Shown here in pieces: positions 1 through 10,184 of a DNA stretch of 64,000 nucleotides. The translations under genes and the position numbers were made by a program. This DNA comes from Lepisosteus oculatus (Eukaryota > Chordata > Actinopteri > Semionotiformes > Lepisosteidae). The number at the start of each line of letters is the position of its first letter. Position 1 is the first letter of the stretch. A model generated the notes under the pieces. The model had not been told where the DNA came from. It searched no databases and worked only from the letters and a program-made list of their open reading frames with translations. The stretch is taken from contig NC_090723.1 in the NCBI RefSeq assembly GCF_040954835.1, positions 9,806,001 to 9,870,000 of the forward strand, written 5' to 3'.

Positions 1-502
1 GGAACTCAAGCAGGACCGGAATGTTGTAGGGAGGTCAGGCATGCAAGCGCCCCTTCTAAATGCTTACTGGGATGACCCACAGGAAATGCACTGTGATGGG
101 CATTGTGGGAGTATGAAGTGAGTACTGTGGGAGTGTGGATAAATACTGCCCAGCCATGGTTTTGAGGCAATATTTGGGCTTCTTTCAAGAAACATCTGGA
201 TACGATTCAGGGATTAATTAGCTACTACTGACCCAAAGGGCTCCTCTCATTTATGACCTGTGTTGTGTTCTGATTGATCAGGTCAGAGTCAGCCTGGTCC
301 GGAGTTGAACCTGGTTTCTAAAGCATGAAGTAAAAAGAGGGGTGTACAGACATGAGGACTGCATGTTAAAAAAAGTGTATTAAGGCCCACTGAAATCATA
401 GTAAAAGCACCCTATAGATGTGGTAAAGCGTGGTACCAGATGCGTGGAATCATGGGGCAGCACAGCAAACGCAAGGCCAGAGTCTGACTGCAAAACATTC
501 CA

Positions 503-543
503 GGGGTTTGGGGTTCCAGGGGTCAGGGGTCGGGGGTCAGGGG
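503..543 (+). other. G-quadruplex-forming G-rich run
   Basis: Six runs of four or five G are separated by loops of 2-5 bases, which satisfies the usual G-quadruplex pattern with spare tracts. A second G-rich run lies near 740-760. Folding is inferred from pattern only. Confidence 0.6.
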
Positions 544-3081
544 TGAAAGTGCCAAGAGCAGGGTGGTCTCCTGAAGTCGGTGCCTCGGAAGAGGCGACAG
601 AAAAGACTCTGCGCTCCGTGCGCCTGGCCTCCCCTCCTCCACCCGCCTGCCTCTCCGGCTGCCCGATCCGATCCAGCTGTGGGAGCTGGCTGGCTCTCCG
701 GCCTCCTTCTGAGGAGAACCTGCCTGCGGCCGCGCCAGGGCGGGGGGGAGGGGGGCGTGGCCAGGCGCCAGGCCCAAGGAAAACCATTCTAATCCCAAGG
801 CCTGGCCCAGCTCCACATTCCCATAGGCCCCGAACAGAGATTAAACTCCCTGCTCCACGACACGAGAGAAGGGAGGCAGGAAAGCAAGAAAGAAAAGGCA
901 GCACTTGAGTTTTCGGGCATCAGATCAGTTCTGCTCCTCGGCTCACAGGCGTGTTTATTTAAAGACGTGGAGCTCGGGGTTGGCACAGAGAGGAATGCAC
1001 AGCAATCCCCGTGAGAAACGCAGGCGAGAGCGGTGGGCTCCAGTCCCCCCCCACAGCCACTCGCTCTTCAGAAACAGTGAGCAAGATGGCAGGACCCCCC
1101 TGTGCTGCTCGGGGCTGCAGAGAGAGGCGATTGAAACAGCTGGAAAACAGAGAGGAGAGAGAGGAGGAATAATCACCCCAATGCCCCTCTCTTCCTGTCC
1201 TGCAGAGAGTGCCTTACTCGGGGTTTTCACCCATGGGCCACCATGTAGCTGCTTATGGGGCGTAAAGGTCAGTGCTGGTAACACAGCTCCCCTGTGATAC
1301 ACAGGGCTAAGGTATGACCTGGTTTCCAACACAGTTCAAATACTCTTCTGATTAGACAATGATCAATCCTAACAATCGTGCAATAACAATCATCTGCAGG
1401 CTGGCTGATGCTTTTATCTAAGGCAAAAAATCCACAATTCACATAACGTAGTCTAATTGTCAGAATTCAACAGTATGTTTATGCCTTAAGTATGCAATCA
1501 TGCAGAAATCGACATGTGGACTACATACAGTAGCTCGGCCTTTTACCTTTTTTGACGGGTACATCTGAGAAATAGCTCCAGATGTCTTCCTGAAATGACA
1601 GATTTCTTCCAAATCTGTCTTTCCTGTGTCCCTCAGTAACGGTGAAGATCGTTACCAGGTGTTTTGGAGTTGCAGTGCAGGTGACTTTCCCTTGAACATT
1701 TCTGTCAGTAACTTATAGCGCTTTTTAAATCTAGCACTGATGCGCAATGCATTTAACACTAAATATAAAATGCCTGTAGTGCACAATCTACAAGGGCAAA
1801 TAAAAAGACTTGGTTGTACCACGGTATTGTATAGGGACCACTTGCTGAGAAGCATCAGTACAGCAGTGTGAGAGGAGAGTGTGTCGATACCTAATCAGCC
1901 CTCTCTCCTGACCGCTGCCCCTGGACAAGCTGGAGGTGTGGGCAGTTACTCTCCAGCCACTGCAAGGTCCGACCCAGGGGAGTGAGCAGGCTGAGCTCAG
2001 ATCCTTGTTAATCTTTCCTGGGTTCTGGTGCTGCTGCAAAGTGGTTGGGGGAACACGAGCAGACTGGGGGGGGCGGGGGTCGAAGGAGGGGGCTTATTCC
2101 ACAGCATGCGGTCTCAGATGGCTGGAAACCATTGATGGGCCTGAGAAAGCCCAGCTCGGAGCTTGAAAGAGCAGAATGGTAGAGCAGTACGGCATCCTCT
2201 GAACACATGATGACTCATCATTCCAGGGAGAAAGCCCTGGTGCGAGCTGGGCATTGTCATCCTGCCCTCCCTTAGAGCCCTTATGCTGCTAAGGGCCGGG
2301 AATGCTTTCACAGCAAGCCAGACGCTCCTTCAGGAATTCATTCATCCTCTCTCTCTTGTTTAAGTCTTTCTTCCCGTCTTTTGTAAAGAGGGGGAGCGCA
2401 GCCCCTCACCATCCGACCGGCTGCGGGCGCTGATTCAGCTCCCCGGTTCGCTGGGGGTCCGGTGGGGCCACCCGGGGCGCAGGAGGCTGGCAGGACAGAG
2501 ACACGTGAGGGTCCGGCCGCAGGAGAGCTGCCACCTCCGGCCCAGGAGGCCCACTGCCTCTCTGTCGCCACCTGCAGGGCCCTGACTCCACAACCTGGAC
2601 GGCTTTCAGTTTCACTTGCTATCAGGCAGTACCTCAGCAACATACACACACGCCTTATGGCTACAGCAGAGAGCTGAGCGTTCTTCCTAAAGAACTTCCA
2701 ATTTCCTAATGCCCAGAGCATGACTGAAGAAGGTGGAGGATTCACAGGTTGACTCGATTCGAAACAAGGCAGCCCCAGCCGCTGCCTGTAAGAGCAGTGA
2801 AAGATACTGGGCAGAGGGTCCACATGGGAGACTCTCCACAGGGACGCAGGAGGGGTCTGCAGCAGATGGAACAGCTGCTCCTGCTTTATCCCCGGACAAC
2901 GTAGCTCTCCCTGAGACTGCACTGCCCATCAAAACTGAAACTGCATGAGCAGTGTGACAGAAGGGAAGAGACAATGCCGCAGTCGCATTGATATTTTGTT
3001 CTTTTTTTTAAATGTCCAAAAATTCTGGGTCTATTCTGGTATTGTACCTCACAGTTTCGAATCACCAGTTGCGCACGTTTA

Positions 3082-3352
3082 ATCAGATCAGATCACTTTA
3101 TTGGCCCTATACAATTTCTTGGATTAGGAATTTGTCTTTTCACAGACCCCAGCTTGCTCTCCATGAGACACACAGACAGGGAGAGAAGCTGGGGGTCAGA
3201 GCGCAGGGTCAGCTATTGTACAGCGCCCCTGGAGCAGTTGGGGTTAAGGGCCTTACTCAGGGGCCCAACAGAGTAGGATTCCTCTGCCAGCTGTGGGATT
3301 TGAACCAGCAACCCTTCCAGATCCTAAGCCACAGTGCCACCCCTCCGCCCCA
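3082..3352 (-). mobile_element. tRNA-derived SINE, antisense, near full length
   Basis: Read on the minus strand this has a tRNA-like head (GTGGCTTAGGATCTG, then a B-box-like GGTTCAAATCCC), a middle with the motif GGGCCCCTGAG, and a tail ending in TTGTATAGGGCCAATAAAGTG. The same layout recurs at 19027, 21601, 25074, 31662 and 34264, which defines the family within this window. This copy retains head, body and tail. Confidence 0.85.
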
Positions 3353-4638
3353 CTGGACTAATGTCTCGACTCACGGCCATGGAGCCCCGAATTGAGGGCG
3401 TCTGGAGCTCGTGTCCCTGCTTTCAGGAAACACCGGCTGAGATCCTTGGGTCCGTTAGCCACTAACTGCCCAGAGGGCTGGTGGCTCGCATGGCCTCCTG
3501 GCGCTTGTGTTCTTGAGAGACCTTGTGGCCGCACACGGGAGAGAGTGAGGGGGAGCAGCAGGCTCAAGCCCCTTGTCTTTCAAAGTGATGCAGACAACAC
3601 AGCCTCATCCCGACTGGAGGAGAGCTTGGGCGGCATTCCTTACAACCCCCGGGAGGCCACAGGGGGGCGCTGTGAAGCTAGCCCCCCTCAGCTAACAGAG
3701 GCCCCCGCATAGAGAATCCAACAACGTGCCACTGGCTCGAACCCGTGGTCGCAGAGCTCAGCCCGCACATGGGAAGCCCTTGCAAAATCAGCCTGGATCA
3801 TCAAGAACAGGACCGTGGGCTGCAAGGCGCTGCATGTTTCCCGGCAGCTTGCACACGGAAGCACAGCGCTCGCCAAGGAGGAAATTAGAAAAAGGAAAAT
3901 CCCAGAAAGTCAGGACGAGAGAAACGGAAAGGACTGAAGCACCGTGAAGAGGCCCGACCTGTGAGCGCTGGTGCGTTTCAGTCACGGCGATTGTGGAGTT
4001 TATTTTCGGGTTGTTTTTCTGCCTCTGCGCGTGACGAGGGGCAGGGAAGTTGGCAGGAGGCTCCGGGGGTCTCTGTGGCAGTGCCCCACCGCCAGGCCTG
4101 TGTTATTGTTGTATCTCCGCTGAAAGGGGAAACTCATTCAGCCTGTTTCCTCTCCTCTCCTGCTCCATCTGTCAGGATGGATCGCGGAGGGCCGAGGAGG
4201 GCGAGGGTCCCGTGGAACTGGAGCTCGGCCGCGTTCCCACGCAGTTCCTCTGCGAACACGGCTCTCCTGCCCCCTCTCGCTCCGGGATGTGTGCCAGTCC
4301 TGCCGAGGGAGCTCTGGCGCTCACGCAGAGAAGGGAGTTTTCCAAAGAGTCTCTCGGTGGGCCCCGAAAGACATGCAGCAGGAGCAGGCTGAGGTCGCTC
4401 AAGATGAGCTCCCTCCTCCTGGGTTCAGCAGCTTATTGCAGAGCTGTGTTTCTGCAAAAAGAGGGGGAGAGGGCTTCGGATCTTAACTTCCACCGCCCGA
4501 GCAGTCTGGAGAGAGAGACACGCCGGGCTGAGCTTGCCTGCTTGTGCCCACATGACCAGGGCAGGACTGCACCTCAGCATGAGACCATCCTCAGGACAAT
4601 GTGGGACATTTAGGAACGCAGATCGAATTTAGATACGT

Positions 4639-4742
4639 GAAGCCTCGATCACTACAGCAAGGACACCCCTGGTTCCAGTGGAGAGTAATCTGTGCCGTCA
4701 GCCCAGCAGCAAGAGTCCAGAAGGAGACTAAAGCCGAAAACT
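4639..4742 (+). repeat. 104-bp cassette, second copy at 46060-46163
   Basis: This block differs from 46060-46163 at about four positions (roughly 96% identity over 104 bp). In both places it sits directly upstream of 5S-SINE sequence in the same orientation. Here it is joined to the middle of the SINE; at 46 kb it is followed by the complete 5S head. It may be an alternative SINE head or a co-mobilised flank. Confidence 0.75.
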
Positions 4743-5060
4743 GACTCTCTGTGGTCATTAAAAATCCCAGGGCATTTCTCAAAAAGAGTAGGGGTGTTAC
4801 CCTGACCTCCTGGCCAAATTTCTTCCTGGCCTTTACCCATCATGGCCTCCTAATAACCCCCATTCCTGAACTGGCTTCATCACTGTGCTCTCCTCCTCAC
4901 TGAGAGCTGGCGTGTGGGGAGCGGACTGGAGCATCATCCAGGTGGGGCTGCACACTGGGGGTGGTGGAGGGGATCCCCATTACCTGTAGAGCGCTTTGAG
5001 CTGGGTGTCCAGAAAAGTGCTATATAAGTGTAAGCAGTTATTATTATTATTATTATTATC
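4741..5060 (+). mobile_element. 5S-rRNA-derived SINE, sense, lacks 5S head
   Basis: The body and tail of the 5S-SINE are present: GTGGTCATTAAAAATCCC, the ACTGAGAGCTGG block, and the tail GCGCTTTGAG...GTGCTATATAAGTGTAAG followed by (TTA)n. The 5S-like head seen at 42312 and 46164 is missing. Confidence 0.85.
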
Positions 5061-5329
5061 ATGTGTGCACAGAGCCTTTCCCTGCTGCTGTCTGCATGGG
5101 GACCCCTGTCCGTCTGAATGACCCCCCCAGCGCCAGGTTTGTTTCAGCTTTGCTGCTGGACCCTGGGCAGCCTGATGGTGCTTCCACTGGACTGGTCACT
5201 ACGGCCCAGGCTCCCAAGCAGGTCTACAGTGCCTCAATGGAGTACAGACGTCCTTCTGCAGCAGCTCTTCTTCCGAACACAGAGGGAGCCCAGAGAAAAA
5301 ACTCCTGAGCACAGGTGCATCAACCCAGA

Positions 5330-5900
5330 TCCCTAAATATGTGTCTGAAGGAAACCACTGGGCTCACTGTCACATCCGCTGCTAATAGCAATCCTCCACA
5401 CGAACGGTCTCACCCCAGTCAAACAGCAGCTGGAGGCAAGCCCCTCAGACACCGCCGATCTTCCAATCAGAGCGCCTCACTTGCTAACACACCCTCCACT
5501 GCCAAACCTCCTGAGGCTACTCCTCCGGCTCACTGAACGCAGCTCGGGATTGTTAGCTGCTTCGGAACTCCCTGCCTCGCCCGAATAAACCTTTGGATCT
5601 TGCTTTTGGAAATGCGAATCCCCGAATTCACCTTCGACCGTGACCCTCGTCTAGCAGTTTGGATTTGTCTGCCTTTCTCCTTTTGGGTAACCTTTGGAAT
5701 CGGACCCCGGATCCGCCCTCGACTACGTCTCTGCCTGACGTTTTGGGCTCGTCAGGAACCTCTCCTGACTTTGCTCCCCCAACTCCGCACAGGGTTCCTC
5801 TCTCGAACAACAACGGGGCTCGTGACGCTCACTCACTTGCACCTCGGGCTGTTGAGCGCAACACGAGAGATGTTGGGTGAGCTGTCGGCAGCTCCGAAAC
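5330..5900 (+). repeat. GC-rich retroelement-like stretch, unclassified
   Basis: The stretch has a signal-like AATAAACCTTTGGATC near 5584 followed by a TTTGGATTTGTCTGCC-type run, a composition common in fish retroelement ends. No terminal repeats, target duplication or second copy was found in the window. The 189-residue frame starting at 5600 shows no domain I recognise. Confidence 0.3.
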
Positions 5901-7599
5901 GGTTCTGTGCTGGCACATACCTTCCCCTTGCAGAGAAACCCTCCAACCCGGCATGTGTGTGCAATTTCCTTGCCCGTCAATCGCTTCGCACTTCTGTTCG
6001 GGGGCGTTGTGATTTATTGCAAAGAATTCACAAGAAAAATACTCCAACGTTGTCGGGGAAGGTGGGGGTGGGGGAAGAAGAGTGCGGCTCACAAGGAAAC
6101 CCAATGTCTTCAATATTCTGCGACTCCCCTGCCAACATCTGGAAGACGAAATTCCAAAGATTAGCGTAGAAATTCCTGCGTCTGCTGCCCAGACCCTCGG
6201 GCTTGGAAACTGGCTTTCTTGCTCTCTTTCTTCTTGGTCCTAAAGAGATCAAGAGACTACGCCCCCCCCCCCCCCCGTGCCCCTCGTCCCCGAGATAGGA
6301 ACAGCCAAACCTCAGAGCAGCCGTTTCCCAAAGGGGACAGCGCGAGCCGAGCAGAACAGGGTTACCCCTGTGAGCAGAGGACAGTTTGTCTCCCCGAGGA
6401 CTTCATCAGGAGCCCAGCTCCGGCTTTCAGGGGTGTCAGGCACTCAACAAGCCAGCTCAAAAGTCACCAAGCGCAAAACAAACAGACTTCACGGGTTTGA
6501 AAGTATACGAACTGCTGGCTGTGGCCATATCACAAAGAGCAATCAGAAGCTGATATGAACACGTCTGAGGCCTCTGCCAGCCCCTGGGTGTCAAGGATGC
6601 CTATCCCTACACAGGAAAGCAGTGCTCACTGCTGAGCACACTGGGCCTGCAAACGGCACAGACAAGGGCTCTGCATCAACAGTAACAAACAACAGAGGGA
6701 GCACATACTGATCTGGACCCCCCCCATAGAACATTCCAAATATGCTGCATCCTGAGCACAGCAGAGCCCAATCAGTGCTGAAAACGATGATGTTCTGGTC
6801 TTTACCTGTTTACGCGGCTGGCTGTAGTGAACTTCCTTGCTAACAGGCTCCATGTGTTGTGCTGCGGTCCGCCTGGAGGTATACCACCCAGGAGCTGCTG
6901 CTCGTTAGGCCCGGGAATCTCAGGGGCTCGTGATCTCAGGAGAGACTGCCAGGGCTGTCTCAATGCTGCAGTGCCCCACGAGCTTCTACAGAGGGGGCTG
7001 TTCTGTTCCTCAAATTTGGACACATTTTTCTAAGGTTGTGGAATGTTTTACTGCTTCCTTGACCTCCCTGCTTGTCCCAGTAAAATGTATACCCATGGTA
7101 ATCTTGTGCCCACATGCTCTGCCTCTAAAGAGCCCTGTCACATTATAGCTGACTAGCTGCAAGGACAGGGCATCACCAGCACAAGAACACGGCAGAAATG
7201 ACAGCAGCACATTGCTTGTCCTGCAGGGCCTGATGCTGACGAATGGGTGCAGTGGGACTCCTAGTTTTAAAAGTCATATACCTGTGAAACTCCAGTTGCA
7301 CAAACATGTGACCTGCCCTCTAACTGCCAGACAAAATCAAGTTAACTTCAATGTTAGTTACAAGGAATCTTACAAGCAGCCCCTGTTATAACTGCTGTAT
7401 CTTTACAGGTTGGGAAATGTGGTCTTCGGGATACGTGATTCGGGAGAGTAGGTCTCCATTTTTGTGGCGGGCCCTCTTACACACCTGCCAGGAAGTAACA
7501 GTACAGGAAACCCAGCTGCAGAGACAGCTGAAATACGAGAGACTGGGAACTGGGAGTTTACTCTTGGCAACACAGTGACACTGGGGTGTCTTCTAGAGT

Positions 7600-7790
7600 T
7601 TGTATGCATTCCCTATGGGTGTTTCCTCCCACATCCCACTGATGCATCCTAGGTTAACTGGTGTTAATACACGCGTGTGTCAGTGTCCTGAGATGGACTG
7701 GTGTTGTCCTGTCTCACTCCCATCCTGCCTTGCACCCTGTCTTCAGGGATCTGCTCTGTGTTGCCATGACCCTCACCAGGAAAAGGCAGC
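7600..7790 (+). mobile_element. Decayed fish SINE/LINE-tail repeat
   Basis: The order of motifs (GTTTCCTCCCACATC, then GAGATGGACTGGTGTTGTCC, then CCTTGCACCCTGT) matches the better-preserved copies at 11282, 33075 and 63640. It is diverged and interrupted. Confidence 0.5.
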
Positions 7791-9211
7791 TTTCCGATAA
7801 CAGGAAAGCAGGATGGGAGGTCAATCCAGCAGGATTTCACCTGCCTCCCCAGTCTCGGTATTTGACATGATCAGCTTTTTCTCTGAATTTCTCCTTGTGC
7901 AGGGCTGGTCGGACCTGCGAATTCTCCAAGGCAAACAAACGCAGTTGCCACTGCACAGACATTTGATCTTCTGCAGGTCTCCCTGCGCTCCGCACCACAC
8001 AGCTCCCTCTCAAACAGAATACAGTATCTCTACCTCAGCATTGCGAGACACAAGACCAGGTGGGGTCGAGCAGAGACCCAGTCTGAAGCAGGCAGATAAT
8101 CCGAAGCAAAAGGAACAATATCCTCACAAATGCAGCAGCTGTCTGTGAACTGAAGTGATCCGGTCTGCTCTGTGAGTGTTCACATTCCATCAGAGCCTAA
8201 TCTCCTTTCAATGCATATTTTCTGGAAAAAAAACACACAACCTTTAGTAGCACCTGTGCAGCTTGCTTCTCCAAAGTGATCTCGCATGTAATAATCTCTC
8301 TATCCCTTCAAGACCAGATCTGACTCTCGACCCCAACAGTTCCCTGTTCTGACCCGGTTCAGAACCCTCGTGCACTGCACGTTCCCAAGTTAAGCTTGGC
8401 CATCAAAGCCCACTTGCATTAACTTGAATGCTGAGCCTAATCAGAAGACTCAATTGTTGCCCCTTTGTGCGGGGGCTACCAAGCTCAGCCTCCACGCCAC
8501 TGGTCTGAGTCTCTGCGCTCTGGGTTCTGAAATCACCCCCACCACAGCGCTGCTGCAGGACCCATGGTGCGTCTGAACACCTGGCGCGCTGGAGGGCTAA
8601 AACCCTGAGCAGAGCCCTGCCAGCAGGCTTTCAGAGAAGGAAGAAAAACGCCGTCTTAAGGCTTTTGTCAAAAAACTCTTGATTGACCCCAGCGCTGCAC
8701 TCTGGTGATAAAGAGCTTAGTCAGCATGGAAGCCTTTCTCCAGGAAGGAAAAACTATCTGAATGCCTCTATGTGCCCTCTTATGTGAAACAAAAGAGCCT
8801 GAAAAAAAGAGTAAAAGCGTTCCAGCGCTCTGTTTAAGCACGCACAGTGCTTGTGTTTACCGTGTGAAGTAATCTGGTTAGAAGGGCTCTCTCTCGTCTT
8901 CGGAAAAACCCCGGCACTCTTCAGGAGATTAAATTCCACGCTCAGAGCCACTGAGTGCGGGCACGAGGAGCGAGAGGGGAGCTCTGCCCATCACACGGCC
9001 GGAGCTCTGGGGGTCACGGGGCTGGGAGGTGCTGGGAGACCACAGCTCTGTTGCGAAAGTTCACGTTGGTTTTGTCGTGGGAGGGGGGACAAACCTCTGT
9101 CCATTAGGCACGCGTGAGGAGAACTCCATGGCTTATTCCATGTCCCTATTATGAAAAAGATGAGAGACCTATAGGGAAAACCAAGCTGCTGCTGTAGTTG
9201 GTGTTGGTGGA

Positions 9212-9225
9212 CCAGTAGGTGGCGC
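9212..9225 (+). promoter_or_regulatory. CTCF core-motif match (plus orientation)
   Basis: CCAGTAGGTGGCGC fits the published CTCF core consensus CCASYAGRKGGCRS at all 14 positions. Unlike most other matches in the window it is not inside a recognised SINE, and it lies about 130 bp before a minisatellite. Occupancy is not shown by sequence. Confidence 0.5.
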
Positions 9226-9355
9226 TGTTCCCTCTTTCCATAACAATGTCCCATTGTGGTGACTGCAGTACAACAAGAGGTGCAGTTAAAGAATCCCTGG
9301 GACTATTGATACCAGTGTCCTGGCAAAAATTAACTTCTCTACCTGATCTGCTGTG

Positions 9356-9838
9356 TGGTGGGGCTGCTGGTGCAGAACGGCCGCGGTGTGTCTCCCAGGT
9401 GGGGATACTGGTGCAGAATGGCTGCGCTGTGTCTCCCAGATGGGGCTGCTGGTGCAGAACGGACGCTGTGTGTCTCCCAGGTGGGGCTGCGGGTACAGAA
9501 CAGACCCTGTGTGTCTCCCATGTGGGGACACTGGTGCAGAGTGGCAACTGTGTGTTTCCCAGGTGGGGACACTGGTGCAGAGTGGCCACTGTGTGTCTCC
9601 CAGGTGGGGCTGCTTGTGCAGAACAGACGCTGTGTGTCTCCCAGGTGGGGCTGCTTGTGCAGAATGGCGGCTGTGTGTCTCCCAGGTGGGGATACTGGTG
9701 CACACTGGCCACAATGTGTCTCCCAGGTGGGGATACTGGTGCAGAATGGCCGCTGTGTGTCTCCCATGTGGGGACACTGGTGCAGAACAGCCGCTGTGTG
9801 TCTCCCATGTGGGGACACTGGTGCAGAGTGGCCCAGGT
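9356..9838 (+). repeat. 41-bp minisatellite, about 12 copies
   Basis: Units follow the pattern GTGGGG-(CTGCT, ATACT or ACACT)-GGTGCAGA... ending GTGTGTCTCCCAG, 41 bp each, with substitutions between copies. Because 41 is not a multiple of three, long frames open on both strands, all encoding staggered repeat peptides. These are not genes. Confidence 0.92.
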
Positions 9839-10020
9839 GAGAGACGCACTGCAGCAGTATAAAGTGGTGCAATTTCCTCTTGCAGAGAAAGGGCCAGCAG
9901 GGCTCATTCTCCATAAACAGTGCTACAGAAGTGCAGGGAATGATTAGTCCTCCCAGCTCCAGGGCTGTGGGGTTCTCTGCCGCCTGACAGGACTGTTCTG
10001 ATGTTTTGTCTCTGGAGCAG

Positions 10021-10184
10021 CGGAAAAGGAAGAGCAGCTGAACTTGGATCATCCCAACAACAGCCACATCCCCTGCAGCCCCCAGGACAAGAAGTGCATC
10101 CAGAAGCAGATCGCCAGGCAGCAGCGGGAGAAGGGCAGCAACCAGAAGACCAAAAACAACCGCGAGGACCCCAAGCCTGCCCTG
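10021..10184 (+). CDS. igfbp4: igfbp4 exon 2 (mid-domain)
   Basis: The acceptor is CTCTGGAGCAG ending at 10020 and the donor is GTACGG at 10185. Two bases complete a codon begun in exon 1, followed by 54 codons. The exon encodes the variable linker with the HPNNS glycosylation sequon, the PCSPQDKKC cysteine pair and a lysine/arginine-rich run. The position aligned with the human PAPP-A cleavage site (Met-Lys) reads Thr-Lys. Confidence 0.93.

Larger units (their letters stand above)
1..10020 (+). other. igfbp4: igfbp4 intron 1 (3' part), no coding exon recognised
   Basis: No open frame here carries the GCGCC-type cysteine cluster that marks the N-terminal IGFBP domain, so exon 1 should lie upstream of the window. 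The stretch ends at the acceptor AG at 10019-10020. It holds a G-quadruplex-like G-rich run (503-543), a GC-rich patch (600-770), an antisense tRNA-SINE (3082-3352), a 5S-SINE fragment (4741-5060), a GC-rich retroelement-like stretch (about 5330-5900), a decayed SINE tail (about 7600-7790), a strong CTCF-core match (9212-9225) and a 41-bp minisatellite (9356-9838). Between these I see nothing coding. The intron assignment is inference from the missing exon 1. Confidence 0.7.

Noticed and set aside
380..908. igfbp4 exon 1 in the GC-rich patch
   Set aside because: Neither strand encodes a signal peptide or the cysteine cluster of the N-terminal IGFBP domain.
9356..9838. CRISPR-like array
   Set aside because: Direct head-to-tail repeats without unique spacers in a vertebrate genome: a minisatellite.
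9149..10067. Long overlapping frames on both strands with Cys/His/Trp-rich repeats
   Set aside because: They are translations of the 41-bp minisatellite in shifting frames, with no start, splice or domain support.
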